DNA from: Gemmatimonadota bacterium
GTDB taxonomy: Bacteria > Gemmatimonadota > Gemmatimonadetes > Longimicrobiales > Gaopeijiaceae
Direction of reading: 5' to 3'
Assembly (NCBI GenBank): GCA_021295835.1
Contig: JAGWBP010000001.1
Span: 62,001 to 126,000 of the forward strand
Length of the DNA stretch: 64,000 bases
The notes under the pieces were generated by a model. It was given only the letters and a program-made list of their open reading frames with translations. It searched no databases and was not told the origin of the DNA. Below, piece after piece: positions 8,304-16,856 of the stretch; position 1 is the first letter of the stretch; each line of letters begins with the position of its first letter. A program made the translations under genes and the position numbers.

Positions 8304-9463
8304 CTACATGTTGTCGGACTCCAGTACACTTTCTGGCGGTTCGGGCCAGTAACCCACGTTGTGCTGCACGTTCCCGCTGCTGTCCTGGAAGACGGTGACG
8401 TGGCAGAGCGTTGTCCTGTGGCCGTTTCCCCCAACCGCCACAGTGCCGCTGTTGGTCCAGCCGCGCACCCGGGTGGGCTGGTCCTCGTCCTCCCCCGCAG
8501 TGACGTCCAGAATCGCCAGCGACGACTCCTCGAAGTCGCTGCAGATGTACTCCACGTTACCGTTGAGCGAGCGCCACCAGTGGAGGTCTTCGCCGAACGC
8601 GACCGTGTACGGCGACCACAGCACGGAGAGCCGCCCGTCGATCTCGGCCGGCACGCGCTGCTCACCCACGAAGGTCGTGGAATCGGTGACCAGGTCCGTT
8701 ACCGACAGCCCCCACCACTTCCCTTCGTCCTCCTCCCCGCCGGGTCCCTCGCTCAACTCGAAGCGGTACTCCCGCCCCTCGACCCACTCGTACCGGACCA
8801 TGATCTGGTGGCATCCACATTCCCAGTTGTCCGGTTCCAGCAACCCGTCCGTGCGCGCCGAGTCCGAACCCAGATCGCGTAGTTCACGACCTTCCCCCAC
8901 CGATCCCCCTCGTCGGTCTCGAGGTGTCCGTCCGACTGGAATCCGGCGTATCCGATGCCCACATCCGAAGTCGAGTTCAACAGATGGAACTGGTAGGCGT
9001 AGTAGTGGAGCAGATCCTCCTCGCGCAGACTCTCCGGCGGGTCGACGATCGGAAGGAAGGTCCACGCAAGACTCTCGTACCCGGTGTCCGGGAACTGGTA
9101 GTCGCTGTAGGTGTTGGCGGGGCCCCACTTGCCCCGGTTCCGGTTGACCGAGAAGTGCCCCGAGATCCGGTGGGTTCCGACCACTTGCATGGAGTAGGCG
9201 GAATCGTCGGACAGCATCGCACCGTCCTCGGTCCAGCGGACGAAGTCGTACCCGGGGTTGCCCCGACCCCTGAGCACCACGGTGAACACCTCATCGACCG
9301 GCAGCCTCCAGCTCCCCCCACCGGAGAGAATCCCCCCGCTCGTCGGCACCGACTCCGTCTCCACCGACCGCACGGCCGGCGGGTCGGCGGTGCCGCACCC
9401 GCCCCACAGGCACGCAACGGCAGCCGCGACGACGGCACGACTCTTCAACAGCTTCCAGATCAT
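8304..9463 (-). pseudogene. lipoprotein with InlB-like repeat, interrupted by one frameshift
   Basis: The N-terminal part has a leader ending in the lipobox VACLWGGC and a GYDFVRWTEDG segment typical of divergent InlB B-repeats. It reads well to VVNYAIWV, then goes off frame. The next frame continues sensibly from SDSARTDGLLEPDNW to a stop, with a Trp-rich C-terminal beta domain. The shift lies at about 8865-8873 in a short C run; one added base would restore a protein of 386 residues. Either the gene is recently broken or the assembly dropped a base. Function unknown. It is divergent from the sigma factor gene. Confidence 0.65.
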
Positions 9464-9607
9464 CGAGGTTAATATGGGTTGACGGGGAACCCGCCAGCAA
9501 GCGCACCGGAGGAGCGCAACACGTTGTCCGGGAGCCGCGCGCCGGGACGGACCCCTTTCCTCATCCGCCTGGTAGGATCCTGGGGGTAATCCGCTCCCCT
9601 AGGGGGC

Positions 9608-10228
9608 ATGTCCGCCTCTTCACATCGCCCGCACCACCCCATGCCACCCCCCGTCAACGCCCCGGCCAACAACGAAGACGATCCCCTGGCACCGCTCATG
9701 GCCGCCATCCGCAGCGGCTCGGAGTCCGCCTTGGGACGGTTGATGGAGCTGTGCTGGCCCGATCTGGTTCGCTACGCCGCGCGCCAGCTCGGCGAGGTCG
9801 AGTTCGCCCGGGACATCGCCCAGGAGACCTTCATCCAGATCTGGGAGCGCAGGTGCGCCTGGAAACCCCGTGGATCCGCGCGGGCCTACCTGTACCGCAT
9901 CGCGCGCAACCTCGTGATCGACGAAAAGCGCAAGCGGGGGGTCCGGCGGCGCTGGGTGACCCGCCAGGAACTCTCACCCGCCACCCGCCCGCTCACCCCG
10001 GCCGAGGATCTGGACGCGAAACTGCTGGCCGAGGTGTTCGAGACCGCCGTGGCGTCGCTCACACGGCGCCGCCGGGAGGTCTTCGAGCTCGTGTTCATGA
10101 GGGGTCTTACGCACGGAGAGGCTGCGGGGGCGATGGGCATCTCGCCGCAGACGGTCGCCAACCAGATGAGTTCGGCGCTCCGAACCGTCCGCAACGCGGT
10201 GGCCGAGGCGGGGGTGGTGGACGGGTGA
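9608..10228 (+). CDS. ECF RNA polymerase sigma factor (FecI-like)
   Basis: This 206-residue sigma-70 family protein has region 2 (YAARQLGEVEFARDIAQETFIQIWERR, about residues 55-85, then AYLYRIARNLVIDEKRKR) and region 4 (LTRRRREVFELVFMRGLTHGEAAGAMGISPQTVANQMSSAL, with the helix-turn-helix). GGGGG lies just before the ATG. A FecR-type anti-sigma and an STN-bearing TonB receptor follow directly, the arrangement of Fec-type surface signalling. It therefore probably activates its own receptor operon when substrate binds. Confidence 0.93.
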   Translation: MSASSHRPHHPMPPPVNAPANNEDDPLAPLMAAIRSGSESALGRLMELCWPDLVRYAARQLGEVEFARDIAQETFIQIWERRCAWKPRGSARAYLYRIARNLVIDEKRKRGVRRRWVTRQELSPATRPLTPAEDLDAKLLAEVFETAVASLTRRRREVFELVFMRGLTHGEAAGAMGISPQTVANQMSSALRTVRNAVAEAGVVDG

Positions 10229-10311
10229 ATGGTAGCCTCGGGTGGGTTGTGCGCTCACAGGGGTAGGCGCTCCGGCCAAAGACGAGAACGCCGGACAGGA
10301 CGGGGAGACGA

Positions 10312-11328
10312 ATGGGCGAATTGCTGTTCCGTTACCTGCACCAGCAGACGACGGACGACGAAACCAAGTCGGTTGACGCGTGGCGGAACGGCTCCGCCGA
10401 TGCGCAGCGCACCCTGTCGGACCTCAGGCGTCTGATCGATGGCGGGCGGGCGGTGGATCTGATGGTGGATCCCGGTGATCCGCCTCCGGCTGGGCAGGTG
10501 ATCCGGAAGGCGGAGGCCCGCAGGTTCCGGTCCCCGGCACACCGGAGGCCGGGGCGCGACCGGTTCGTCCAACACGGGGGTTGGGCAGCGGCAGCGGCGG
10601 TCGCCGGCCTCGCCATCTGGTATGCTCTCGCCGACTCCCCCGCCCGTGTCGTGAACGGCTCCCCGGTCTTGCGGGAGTTCATCACGGCCTCGGGCGAGAC
10701 GGCCATGGTGCGCCTTGAAGACGGCAGCGTGATCCGGCTCGGGCCCGGGAGTCGTCTCACCACCGCCACCGCCACGGCGGGGCTCCCGGGCTCGTTCGCA
10801 CGCCAGGCCACCCTGCACGGCGAGGCCTTCTTCGCAATCGCGGCGAACGAGGAGCAGCCCTTCCGCGTCACCACGGAGGCCGGCACGGCGAGGGTCCTGG
10901 GGACGCGCTTCCACCTGGCCGCGCAGGCCGAAGAGCTCTCCGTCGTCGTGGTGGAGGGCAGGGTCGCCCTGGATGGACCGGACCAGGGAGTGGAAGTGCG
11001 AGCGGGCCAGACGACGCGGCTCGTGCGAGGCAGGCCCGGGCCGGTCACGAGCGCCCCGCCGATCGAGGAAGTGGTCGGGTGGATGCGCGGCTTCCTTGTC
11101 TTTCAGGACACGCCGCTGGCCGTGGCGATGCGCGAGGTCGGCGAACGGTACGGCACTGAAGTCGATATCGCCGACCCCGCACTGCTCGAGAGGACGCTGA
11201 CGATGTGGTTCTCTTCGAAGTCGCTCGAAGAGGTGATGACCGTCGTGTGCGGCGTGGTCGACGCGAGCTGCAGCATCGGCGAGGGGGTGGTGCGAATCCG
11301 GGCCCGCAGCGAGGGGGCGGAGTCGTGA
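10312..11328 (+). CDS. FecR family anti-sigma factor
   Basis: The 338-residue protein has a cytoplasmic N-terminal part (about 1-95), one membrane helix (AAAAAVAGLAIWYALA, about 97-113) and a periplasmic FecR domain with SGETAMVRLEDGSVIRLGPGS, LHGEAFFAIAANEEQPFRV and GTRFHLAAQ. The last 75 residues (LVFQDTPLAVAMREVGERYG) look like the DUF4974/STN-type domain that contacts the receptor. It should hold the upstream sigma factor inactive until the receptor signals. Its TGA overlaps the GTG of the receptor gene, so translation is coupled. Confidence 0.9.
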   Translation: MGELLFRYLHQQTTDDETKSVDAWRNGSADAQRTLSDLRRLIDGGRAVDLMVDPGDPPPAGQVIRKAEARRFRSPAHRRPGRDRFVQHGGWAAAAAVAGLAIWYALADSPARVVNGSPVLREFITASGETAMVRLEDGSVIRLGPGSRLTTATATAGLPGSFARQATLHGEAFFAIAANEEQPFRVTTEAGTARVLGTRFHLAAQAEELSVVVVEGRVALDGPDQGVEVRAGQTTRLVRGRPGPVTSAPPIEEVVGWMRGFLVFQDTPLAVAMREVGERYGTEVDIADPALLERTLTMWFSSKSLEEVMTVVCGVVDASCSIGEGVVRIRARSEGAES

Positions 11329-14078
11329 CGGGGCCTGCAATCGTCAGAGTACTCACTGCGGCCCTCCTCCTTCCGGCAACCCTGGCCGCGCAGGAGCCCC
11401 GACAGATCGCGCTGCTGCGCGGCAAGATCGGCGTCGACCCCGCGCCAGGCTCCCTCCTCGCCACCCCCTCCCGCCTCACGGTGAGCGGACTGCCCCTCGC
11501 GGACGCCCTCTCCCGGCTCGCCGAGCGCTCGCGCATCCAGATCGCCTTCAGCCCGACCCTGCTTCCCGCAGGTCACCGGGTCGAGTGCGACTGCGCCAGC
11601 CTCAACACGGCCGGCACCCTCGACCGGCTCCTCGCGGGCACCGGTCTCGGCTACGTCGAGCTGGGGTCGCAGGTCGTCGTCGTGCCCAGAGCGGAGCCGG
11701 AGATCCCCGGGGCGGACGGGGACATCCGGGGCGGGGTCCGCGCCGTGGCCACCCTCACCGGCGTCGTACGGGACAGCGTCACCCTCGAACCGGTCGCCTT
11801 CACCCGAGTTACGGTGACACCGTTCGGCGGCGAGACACCCGCAGCGGAGGGCGTCTCGGATCGCTTCGGTGCGTTCGTGGTGCCGGGGGTCCCGGCTTCG
11901 GTGCCTGTGCGTGTCGACGTGGGGACGTTCGGCTACGCCTGGACCCGCAGCTACGACGCACTGCCGGCCGGCCCCGTACGCGCGCTGCTCGGTCCCACCC
12001 CGATCGGCCTCGAGGGTCTCGACGTGGTTGGCGGCGGTCGTCCCTGGGATCCGGTCTCTTCGTCCCGCAGCGCCTTCATCATCGATACCGTACTCCTCAG
12101 GAGCATCCCGGCGATGCTGGAAACGGACGCAGGGCGTGCAACCGCGGTCGCGCCCTCCGCGTCGGCGCCCTCGGACTTCACCGCTCTCCCCTTCATCCGC
12201 GGAGGCTCCAGCCACGGCACGCCCGTGCTGCTCGACGGCGTGCGGCTCCTCAACGCCTTCCACATGGGGGGCTTCCTCTCCGCCATCAACCCGGACGTCG
12301 TGAAGCGCGCGACGGTGCTGGCGGGACCGGGCGCGGACCACCTCGCCATCGGGTCGCTGTCGGGCGCCATCGACATCACGACCCGGGATGGCTCCCGCGA
12401 CCGGCGGCGGATGGCCGGCTCCGTGGGCCTCGCTGCCTCCCGGTTCTCCGTGGAAGGGCCGGTCGGTGAGCGCATCTCCTACCTGGTCGGCGCCCGGCGC
12501 ACCCATCCCGGCGTCCTGCTTCAACTGGTCGCGCTGGGCCTGGAGAACACGGGTGTCCTCGACCACGACGGCTACAACGTAAGTCATCGACCTAATGATC
12601 TGCGCGGCTATTCCTTTGGTGATCTGTACGCCAAGGTCACCGCCGATCCGGGCGGGGTCCGCCGGTTCTCGGTGAGCGGCTACCTGAGCTCCGAACGAAT
12701 GAGCGATGCCCCTCACGAGGAGCTCACCCTGGGCAGCGCCGCCTTCTCGGCCCACTACCGCGACCGGCTCGGAGCGGGGGGGATCATCGACGCGAATCTG
12801 GGACACAGCCGTTTCACCGGCGACTTGCTCGCCCCCCGGGACAGGGTGGTCGACCCGACGCCGATGCCCTCCGGAGACTGGGCGATGAGTGAGACGCGCG
12901 CCGACCTGCGGGTGGTCTGGCACACCGGCGGGGCCACAATCCGGGTTGGAACGCAGGCGACACGGTTTCAGGGCGACCACCACTTCGATAACCTTGAGGA
13001 GGCTAGCCTTTACGCACTACACGGAGTCCGCCGCTTCCTTCCACAGCAGCAGCTCTCCCTGCGCGACAACCGCTGGCGGCTGGCCGCCTACTCGAGCGTG
13101 GGGATTCCGCTGTGGAGCGGGTTCTCGACCCGGGGTGGCCTGCGCATCGATCGTTTCCAGGAACTCGCGACGACGCTCGCTCCGTTCGCCGAGCTGAGTT
13201 ACGGGGCCTCCTGGTGGAGCGCACGCGTCTCGGGGTCCCGTTCGCACCAGGCGCTGGCCTCGTTGCGCAACGAGGAGACACTCCTCGCGAGCCTGCTCTC
13301 CTACGATCTTCTCCTCCCCGTCGGCGAGGCACCGGTTCCCCGCAACACCGAGTTCTCGATCGGGTGGCAGGGTACGATGGGGGGGCTGCGGGTCCGTCTG
13401 GACGCCTACACACGCACCCTGGACCACCTCAGGCTGCCGGATCCGGATGCCAGTCCGGGCGCGGGCACCGTGCTGGCGGATACGTCGCTCTGGGAGCTGG
13501 CCACCGGCACCGCGCGCGGAATCGAGGCGGCGTGGAGTTGGACGAAGGACCGGGGACTGTCCGTCCTGGGAAGCTACCGCTGGGCCGGCGTATCCCGGAC
13601 TGTGGGTTCGCGCACCTACACGCCACGCTTCCACCGAGACCATGAATTCGAGCTGGGATCGTCGTACAGACGGGGTGCGTCTTCCTGGTCCGCGCGGATT
13701 GCCCTGGGCTCCGGGCAGCCGCATACACCGTGGTTGGTCACGGTGCAGGGTCCAGACGTACGGTACGACCGGGACAGCACCCGCGTCGCGCGAGCCGTGC
13801 TCCTCGGTGGTGCGTACAACTCCGCGAAGCTCCCGCACTACGCCCGCATCGACGTGGGATGGCGCCGCGAGAGCGAGGTGCCGTGGTTCGGCGGGGGGTC
13901 GGTGGTGCCGTACGTGACCGTGGCCAACCTCCTCAACCGGCGCAATGTGGTGGGCTGGCGGCCAGGGCGCTCAATCACCAACTGCCCGGGTTTCTGTCCG
14001 GACCCCGTGTACGAGGAACGGGCCTATCGGCTGCAGCTCCCGATAATCCCCTTCATTGGCGTGGAGTTCCGGTTTTGA
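11325..14078 (+). CDS. TonB-dependent receptor with STN signalling domain (module 1)
   Basis: The GTG start overlaps the fecR stop and gives a signal peptide (RVLTAALLLPATLAAQ). Over 917 residues the order is STN domain (about 45-125: VSGLPLADALSRLAERS), carboxypeptidase-regulatory-like domain (about 145-220: LTGVVRDSVTLEPVAFTRV), plug (about 250-370: PFIRGGSSHGTPVLLDGVRLL, GSLSGAIDITTRDG) and a 22-strand-type barrel ending GVEFRF. STN plus FecI/FecR means it senses as well as imports. Paralogues at 38704-41067 and 56519-58850 lack the STN domain. The substrate is unknown; iron chelates, polymers or peptides are possible. Confidence 0.92.
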   Translation: MTGPAIVRVLTAALLLPATLAAQEPRQIALLRGKIGVDPAPGSLLATPSRLTVSGLPLADALSRLAERSRIQIAFSPTLLPAGHRVECDCASLNTAGTLDRLLAGTGLGYVELGSQVVVVPRAEPEIPGADGDIRGGVRAVATLTGVVRDSVTLEPVAFTRVTVTPFGGETPAAEGVSDRFGAFVVPGVPASVPVRVDVGTFGYAWTRSYDALPAGPVRALLGPTPIGLEGLDVVGGGRPWDPVSSSRSAFIIDTVLLRSIPAMLETDAGRATAVAPSASAPSDFTALPFIRGGSSHGTPVLLDGVRLLNAFHMGGFLSAINPDVVKRATVLAGPGADHLAIGSLSGAIDITTRDGSRDRRRMAGSVGLAASRFSVEGPVGERISYLVGARRTHPGVLLQLVALGLENTGVLDHDGYNVSHRPNDLRGYSFGDLYAKVTADPGGVRRFSVSGYLSSERMSDAPHEELTLGSAAFSAHYRDRLGAGGIIDANLGHSRFTGDLLAPRDRVVDPTPMPSGDWAMSETRADLRVVWHTGGATIRVGTQATRFQGDHHFDNLEEASLYALHGVRRFLPQQQLSLRDNRWRLAAYSSVGIPLWSGFSTRGGLRIDRFQELATTLAPFAELSYGASWWSARVSGSRSHQALASLRNEETLLASLLSYDLLLPVGEAPVPRNTEFSIGWQGTMGGLRVRLDAYTRTLDHLRLPDPDASPGAGTVLADTSLWELATGTARGIEAAWSWTKDRGLSVLGSYRWAGVSRTVGSRTYTPRFHRDHEFELGSSYRRGASSWSARIALGSGQPHTPWLVTVQGPDVRYDRDSTRVARAVLLGGAYNSAKLPHYARIDVGWRRESEVPWFGGGSVVPYVTVANLLNRRNVVGWRPGRSITNCPGFCPDPVYEERAYRLQLPIIPFIGVEFRF

Positions 14079-14908
14079 GCGCGCCCGGGGGACCAGGAGC
14101 CCGTACGGGGCATCGCCGCACTCCGTGCTCGCGCGGATTGGTCCACGGGCTGCTGGCCGCGCTGACGGCGGCGGTCCTCGCGGCGTGCCAGATGTTCAGT
14201 CCGGTCGACCTGGACCCGGATGTTGTCGTGCTTTCGCTTCTCCTCGAGTCCGGGGAGGGAGCGGCCCTCATGCTGGCCAGCCATCCCCATCGGGAATGGG
14301 ACGGAGTCCCACCGGAGATAAGCGCGAGCCTGGAGGGGCCGGGCTGGACGGCCGAGTTCGTGGACACGGGGTCGGGGGAGAGGTGCGGAGACCCTCACGG
14401 GCTCGGTCCCGTCACCTGCCTGAACGCGTCGCTTCCGGAGGCTGCCGGGCCGGGCCGGTACCGTCTCCGCGGAACGACGTCCCGGGGTTCGTTCACCGGT
14501 GCGATGACGGTTCCGGCCACCCCGCTCATGGAGAATCCGGCGGATACCGTGCGGATCCCCTCGCCTGACACCTCGGAGCTCTTCCCCATTCCACTTCACT
14601 ACCAGGTCGACTCGGCGACCGCCGCACTGTGGTTAGACGCGGTAGTCGACGGGGGGTACCACCTGGGGATGGGGTGGTGGGAACTCGGCGACACGCTCGA
14701 AACAGACTACCGCGGCATCCCCTATACTCTGAGTCTGCGCGTTCGGGCGATCGGCCCCAACTACGCCGACTGGTTCAGGCACACGGGCGACGAGCTCGTG
14801 CTGCCCCCGTGGCCGAACTTCGGGATCGAGGGCGAAGGCGTGTACGGGTACTTCGACGGTATTTCGGCCCCCACGCCGTGGGTGCACATCGTCGTGGGTG
14901 AACGGTGA
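14075..14908 (+). CDS. receptor-partner lipoprotein, DUF4249-like (module 1)
   Basis: The TTG start overlaps the receptor TGA as TTGA. The leader ends in the lipobox AAVLAAC, so the 277-residue protein is probably a surface or periplasmic lipoprotein. Shared with its two paralogues are DPDVVVLSLLLESGE, LASHPHRE, an LEGPGWTAEF strand, a RGSFTGAMTVP strand and the ending PPWPNFGIEGEGVYGYFDG. The context, one per receptor, resembles DUF4249 lipoproteins of Bacteroidota. That homology is inferred from layout and the first strand, not proven. It may act as a substrate lid or loading factor. Confidence 0.8.
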   Translation: MSAPGGPGARTGHRRTPCSRGLVHGLLAALTAAVLAACQMFSPVDLDPDVVVLSLLLESGEGAALMLASHPHREWDGVPPEISASLEGPGWTAEFVDTGSGERCGDPHGLGPVTCLNASLPEAAGPGRYRLRGTTSRGSFTGAMTVPATPLMENPADTVRIPSPDTSELFPIPLHYQVDSATAALWLDAVVDGGYHLGMGWWELGDTLETDYRGIPYTLSLRVRAIGPNYADWFRHTGDELVLPPWPNFGIEGEGVYGYFDGISAPTPWVHIVVGER

Positions 14909-14958
14909 TGGAGATCCGAGCGATCAGGCGAGCGCTGCCGAGCTGGCCGCCGGTGTAG
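14908..14958 (+). other. short fragment resembling the VPS10 protein C-terminal region
   Basis: ATGGAGATCCGAGCGATCAG begins a 16-codon reading frame (EIRAIRRALPSWPPV). Its first 26 bases match the VPS10 gene near 7717 at about 24 positions (RIRAIKRVLQGWP there). It is probably a relic of a lost VPS10 paralogue rather than a gene. Confidence 0.35.
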
Positions 14959-15018
14959 CCGCAAGCCGTACCATATCGTCAACGGGCCCTCTGGCGCGCT
15001 TGCTGGCGCCGGCACCGG

Positions 15019-15861
15019 TCAGGGATCGTCTCTCCTGAGCGGCACCACCTGCGGGGCCCCCGCGTCGACTCCGGGCCCCAGGTGGCGAGTCACCCTGAGC
15101 GGCCACTCGTAGACGGGCTCCAGGGTGGCCTCGGATAGCACCTCCGTGGGTCGCCCCTGCGCCTTCGCGACCCCACGGTCGAGTAGAAGGATGCGATCGG
15201 CGAAGCGGGCCGCGAGGTTCAGGTCGTGGGTTACGACGAGTAGCGCGAGCCCGTCTCCCCGCAGCTCCGCCAGGAGGCGGAAGAGCTCCATCGCGTAGCG
15301 CAGGTCGAGCCCGGCGGTCGGCTCGTCAAGGAGGATGACCGGTGCCTCCTGGGCCAGAGCGCGGGCAATTCGTACCCTCTGGGCCTCGCCTCCGGAGAGC
15401 CCGCCCAGCTCCCGGCCAGCCAGCTCCCAGACGTGGCACCGCCGCATCGCGCCTTCCACTGCGGCGCGGTCGCCGCGGCCGGCTCGCTCCCACGGCCGCA
15501 GGTGCGGATAGCGCCCCATCTCCACCATCTCCTCCACCCTCACCGGGAAGGGGGACGCCTCGGACTGAGGCACCACGGCCAGCATTCTGGCCCGATCGCG
15601 GTCGCCTAGCCCACCGAGCCCGACACCCCCGAGTCGCACCTCCCCCGACTCCGGGTGCAGCAACCCGGCCAGCGTCCGGATCAGGGTGGTCTTCCCGGCG
15701 CCATTCGGCCCGGCCACAGCCAGGAGGCGGCCGGGCGAAACCTCCACCGAGACTTCCAGGAGGGCGGGCCTCTCTGCCCGAGGGTGCCGATAGGTCAGGC
15801 CGCGGCCACTCAGCGTCGGCCCGCCTCCGCCATCGTCGGCCGGGCGACCGCTACGGCTCAC
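15019..15861 (-). CDS. ABC transporter ATPase, FepC/BtuD/HmuV type
   Basis: The 280-residue ATPase has Walker A GPNGAGKTT, Q-loop VVPQSE, signature LSGGEAQRVRIARAL, Walker B VILLDEPTAGLD and the H-loop VTHDLN. These motifs with their spacing mark the iron-siderophore/cobalamin/heme import class. The GTG start overlaps the TGA of the permease upstream. No periplasmic binding protein gene follows, so that component must be encoded elsewhere. The substrate (Fe complex, heme or B12) cannot be read from the sequence. Confidence 0.92.
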   Translation of the reverse strand: MSRSGRPADDGGGGPTLSGRGLTYRHPRAERPALLEVSVEVSPGRLLAVAGPNGAGKTTLIRTLAGLLHPESGEVRLGGVGLGGLGDRDRARMLAVVPQSEASPFPVRVEEMVEMGRYPHLRPWERAGRGDRAAVEGAMRRCHVWELAGRELGGLSGGEAQRVRIARALAQEAPVILLDEPTAGLDLRYAMELFRLLAELRGDGLALLVVTHDLNLAARFADRILLLDRGVAKAQGRPTEVLSEATLEPVYEWPLRVTRHLGPGVDAGAPQVVPLRRDDP

Positions 15862-16856
15862 CGTCGGCCGCCTCGAATCAGCAGCGCCGCGAAGCACGGC
15901 ACTCCCACGACGGCCGTCACCACCCCAGTCGGAAGCTCGACCGGGGCCACCACGACACGCGCCGCCGTGTCGGCCAGGAGGAGGAACGCGGCTCCGGCGA
16001 GAACCGAGGCCGGCATCAGGAAGCGGTGGTCGCTGCCCCACGCCAGCCTCACCGCGTGTGGCACGATCAGCCCCACGAAGCCGATCACGCCCGCCGCGGC
16101 AACGGCCGCCGCCACGATCAGCGACCCCGCCAGGTAGGCGACGAGCCTGACGCGCGCCACCGAGGCACCCAGGTGGTGGGCGACCTCCTCGCCGCGAAGG
16201 AGCAGGTTGAAGGGACGGGCAAGCGACACCAGCACGAGGACGGCGGGGAGCAGGAGCGCAGCCAGGAGCGCATTCGAACCCCAGCCGGCGGTCCCCAGAT
16301 TGCCCATCATCCAGAAGACCGCAGAGCGGAAGGACTCCGCGTCCACCATGAGGAGCAGAAGGAGGATCACGGCGTTGAAGAACGCCCCGACTATTACGCC
16401 CGAGAGTATCAGCACCCGCGTGTCGAGCCTCCCGCGCGAGGCGCTCCGGGCGATCTGGAGCACCAGCGCCATCGCACCGAGCGCCCCAGCGAAGGCACCG
16501 AGGGGAAGGAGCCAGGGAAGCGCGACGGCAAGCCCCGAGACCACCACGCCCACGGCACCGACCGCAGCTCCGCTGGAGATCCCCAGTACGTACGGCTCGG
16601 CCAGCGGGTTTCGGAGCAGTGCCTGGAAGGCACATCCGCTCAGCGCGAGCGCCCCGCCCACCAACACCGCCAGCACGGCGCGCGGCAGCCGAAGCTGGAG
16701 CAGGATGGCCTCCGCTACCGGGTCCGCTCCATGCCCCAGGAGCAGCTCCACCAGATCCGTCGGGCCCACAGTGGAGGCACCGACCGAGACGCTCAGAGCG
16801 GCCGCGGCCACCACGCCCGCCGCGAGGAGCCCCATGCGGTATCCGTAGGGGCTCAC
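15858..16856 (-). CDS. FecCD-family ABC transporter permease
   Basis: This 332-residue membrane protein has about ten hydrophobic segments. Family motifs are LRLPRAVLAVLVGGALALSG, QALLRNPLAEPYVLGISSGA, and near the end GVIGFVGLIVPHAVR with PTGVVTAVVGVPCFAALL. It pairs with the overlapping ATPase downstream for uptake of an iron complex, heme or cobalamin. Its GTG start overlaps the stop of the flavoprotein gene, so all three genes form one transcriptional unit. Confidence 0.93.
   Translation of the reverse strand: MSPYGYRMGLLAAGVVAAAALSVSVGASTVGPTDLVELLLGHGADPVAEAILLQLRLPRAVLAVLVGGALALSGCAFQALLRNPLAEPYVLGISSGAAVGAVGVVVSGLAVALPWLLPLGAFAGALGAMALVLQIARSASRGRLDTRVLILSGVIVGAFFNAVILLLLLMVDAESFRSAVFWMMGNLGTAGWGSNALLAALLLPAVLVLVSLARPFNLLLRGEEVAHHLGASVARVRLVAYLAGSLIVAAAVAAAGVIGFVGLIVPHAVRLAWGSDHRFLMPASVLAGAAFLLLADTAARVVVAPVELPTGVVTAVVGVPCFAALLIRGGRR

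Noticed and set aside
16854..16856. GTGA overlaps as programmed frameshift sites
   Set aside because: They are ordinary stop-start overlaps with independent starts; no slippery sequence is present.
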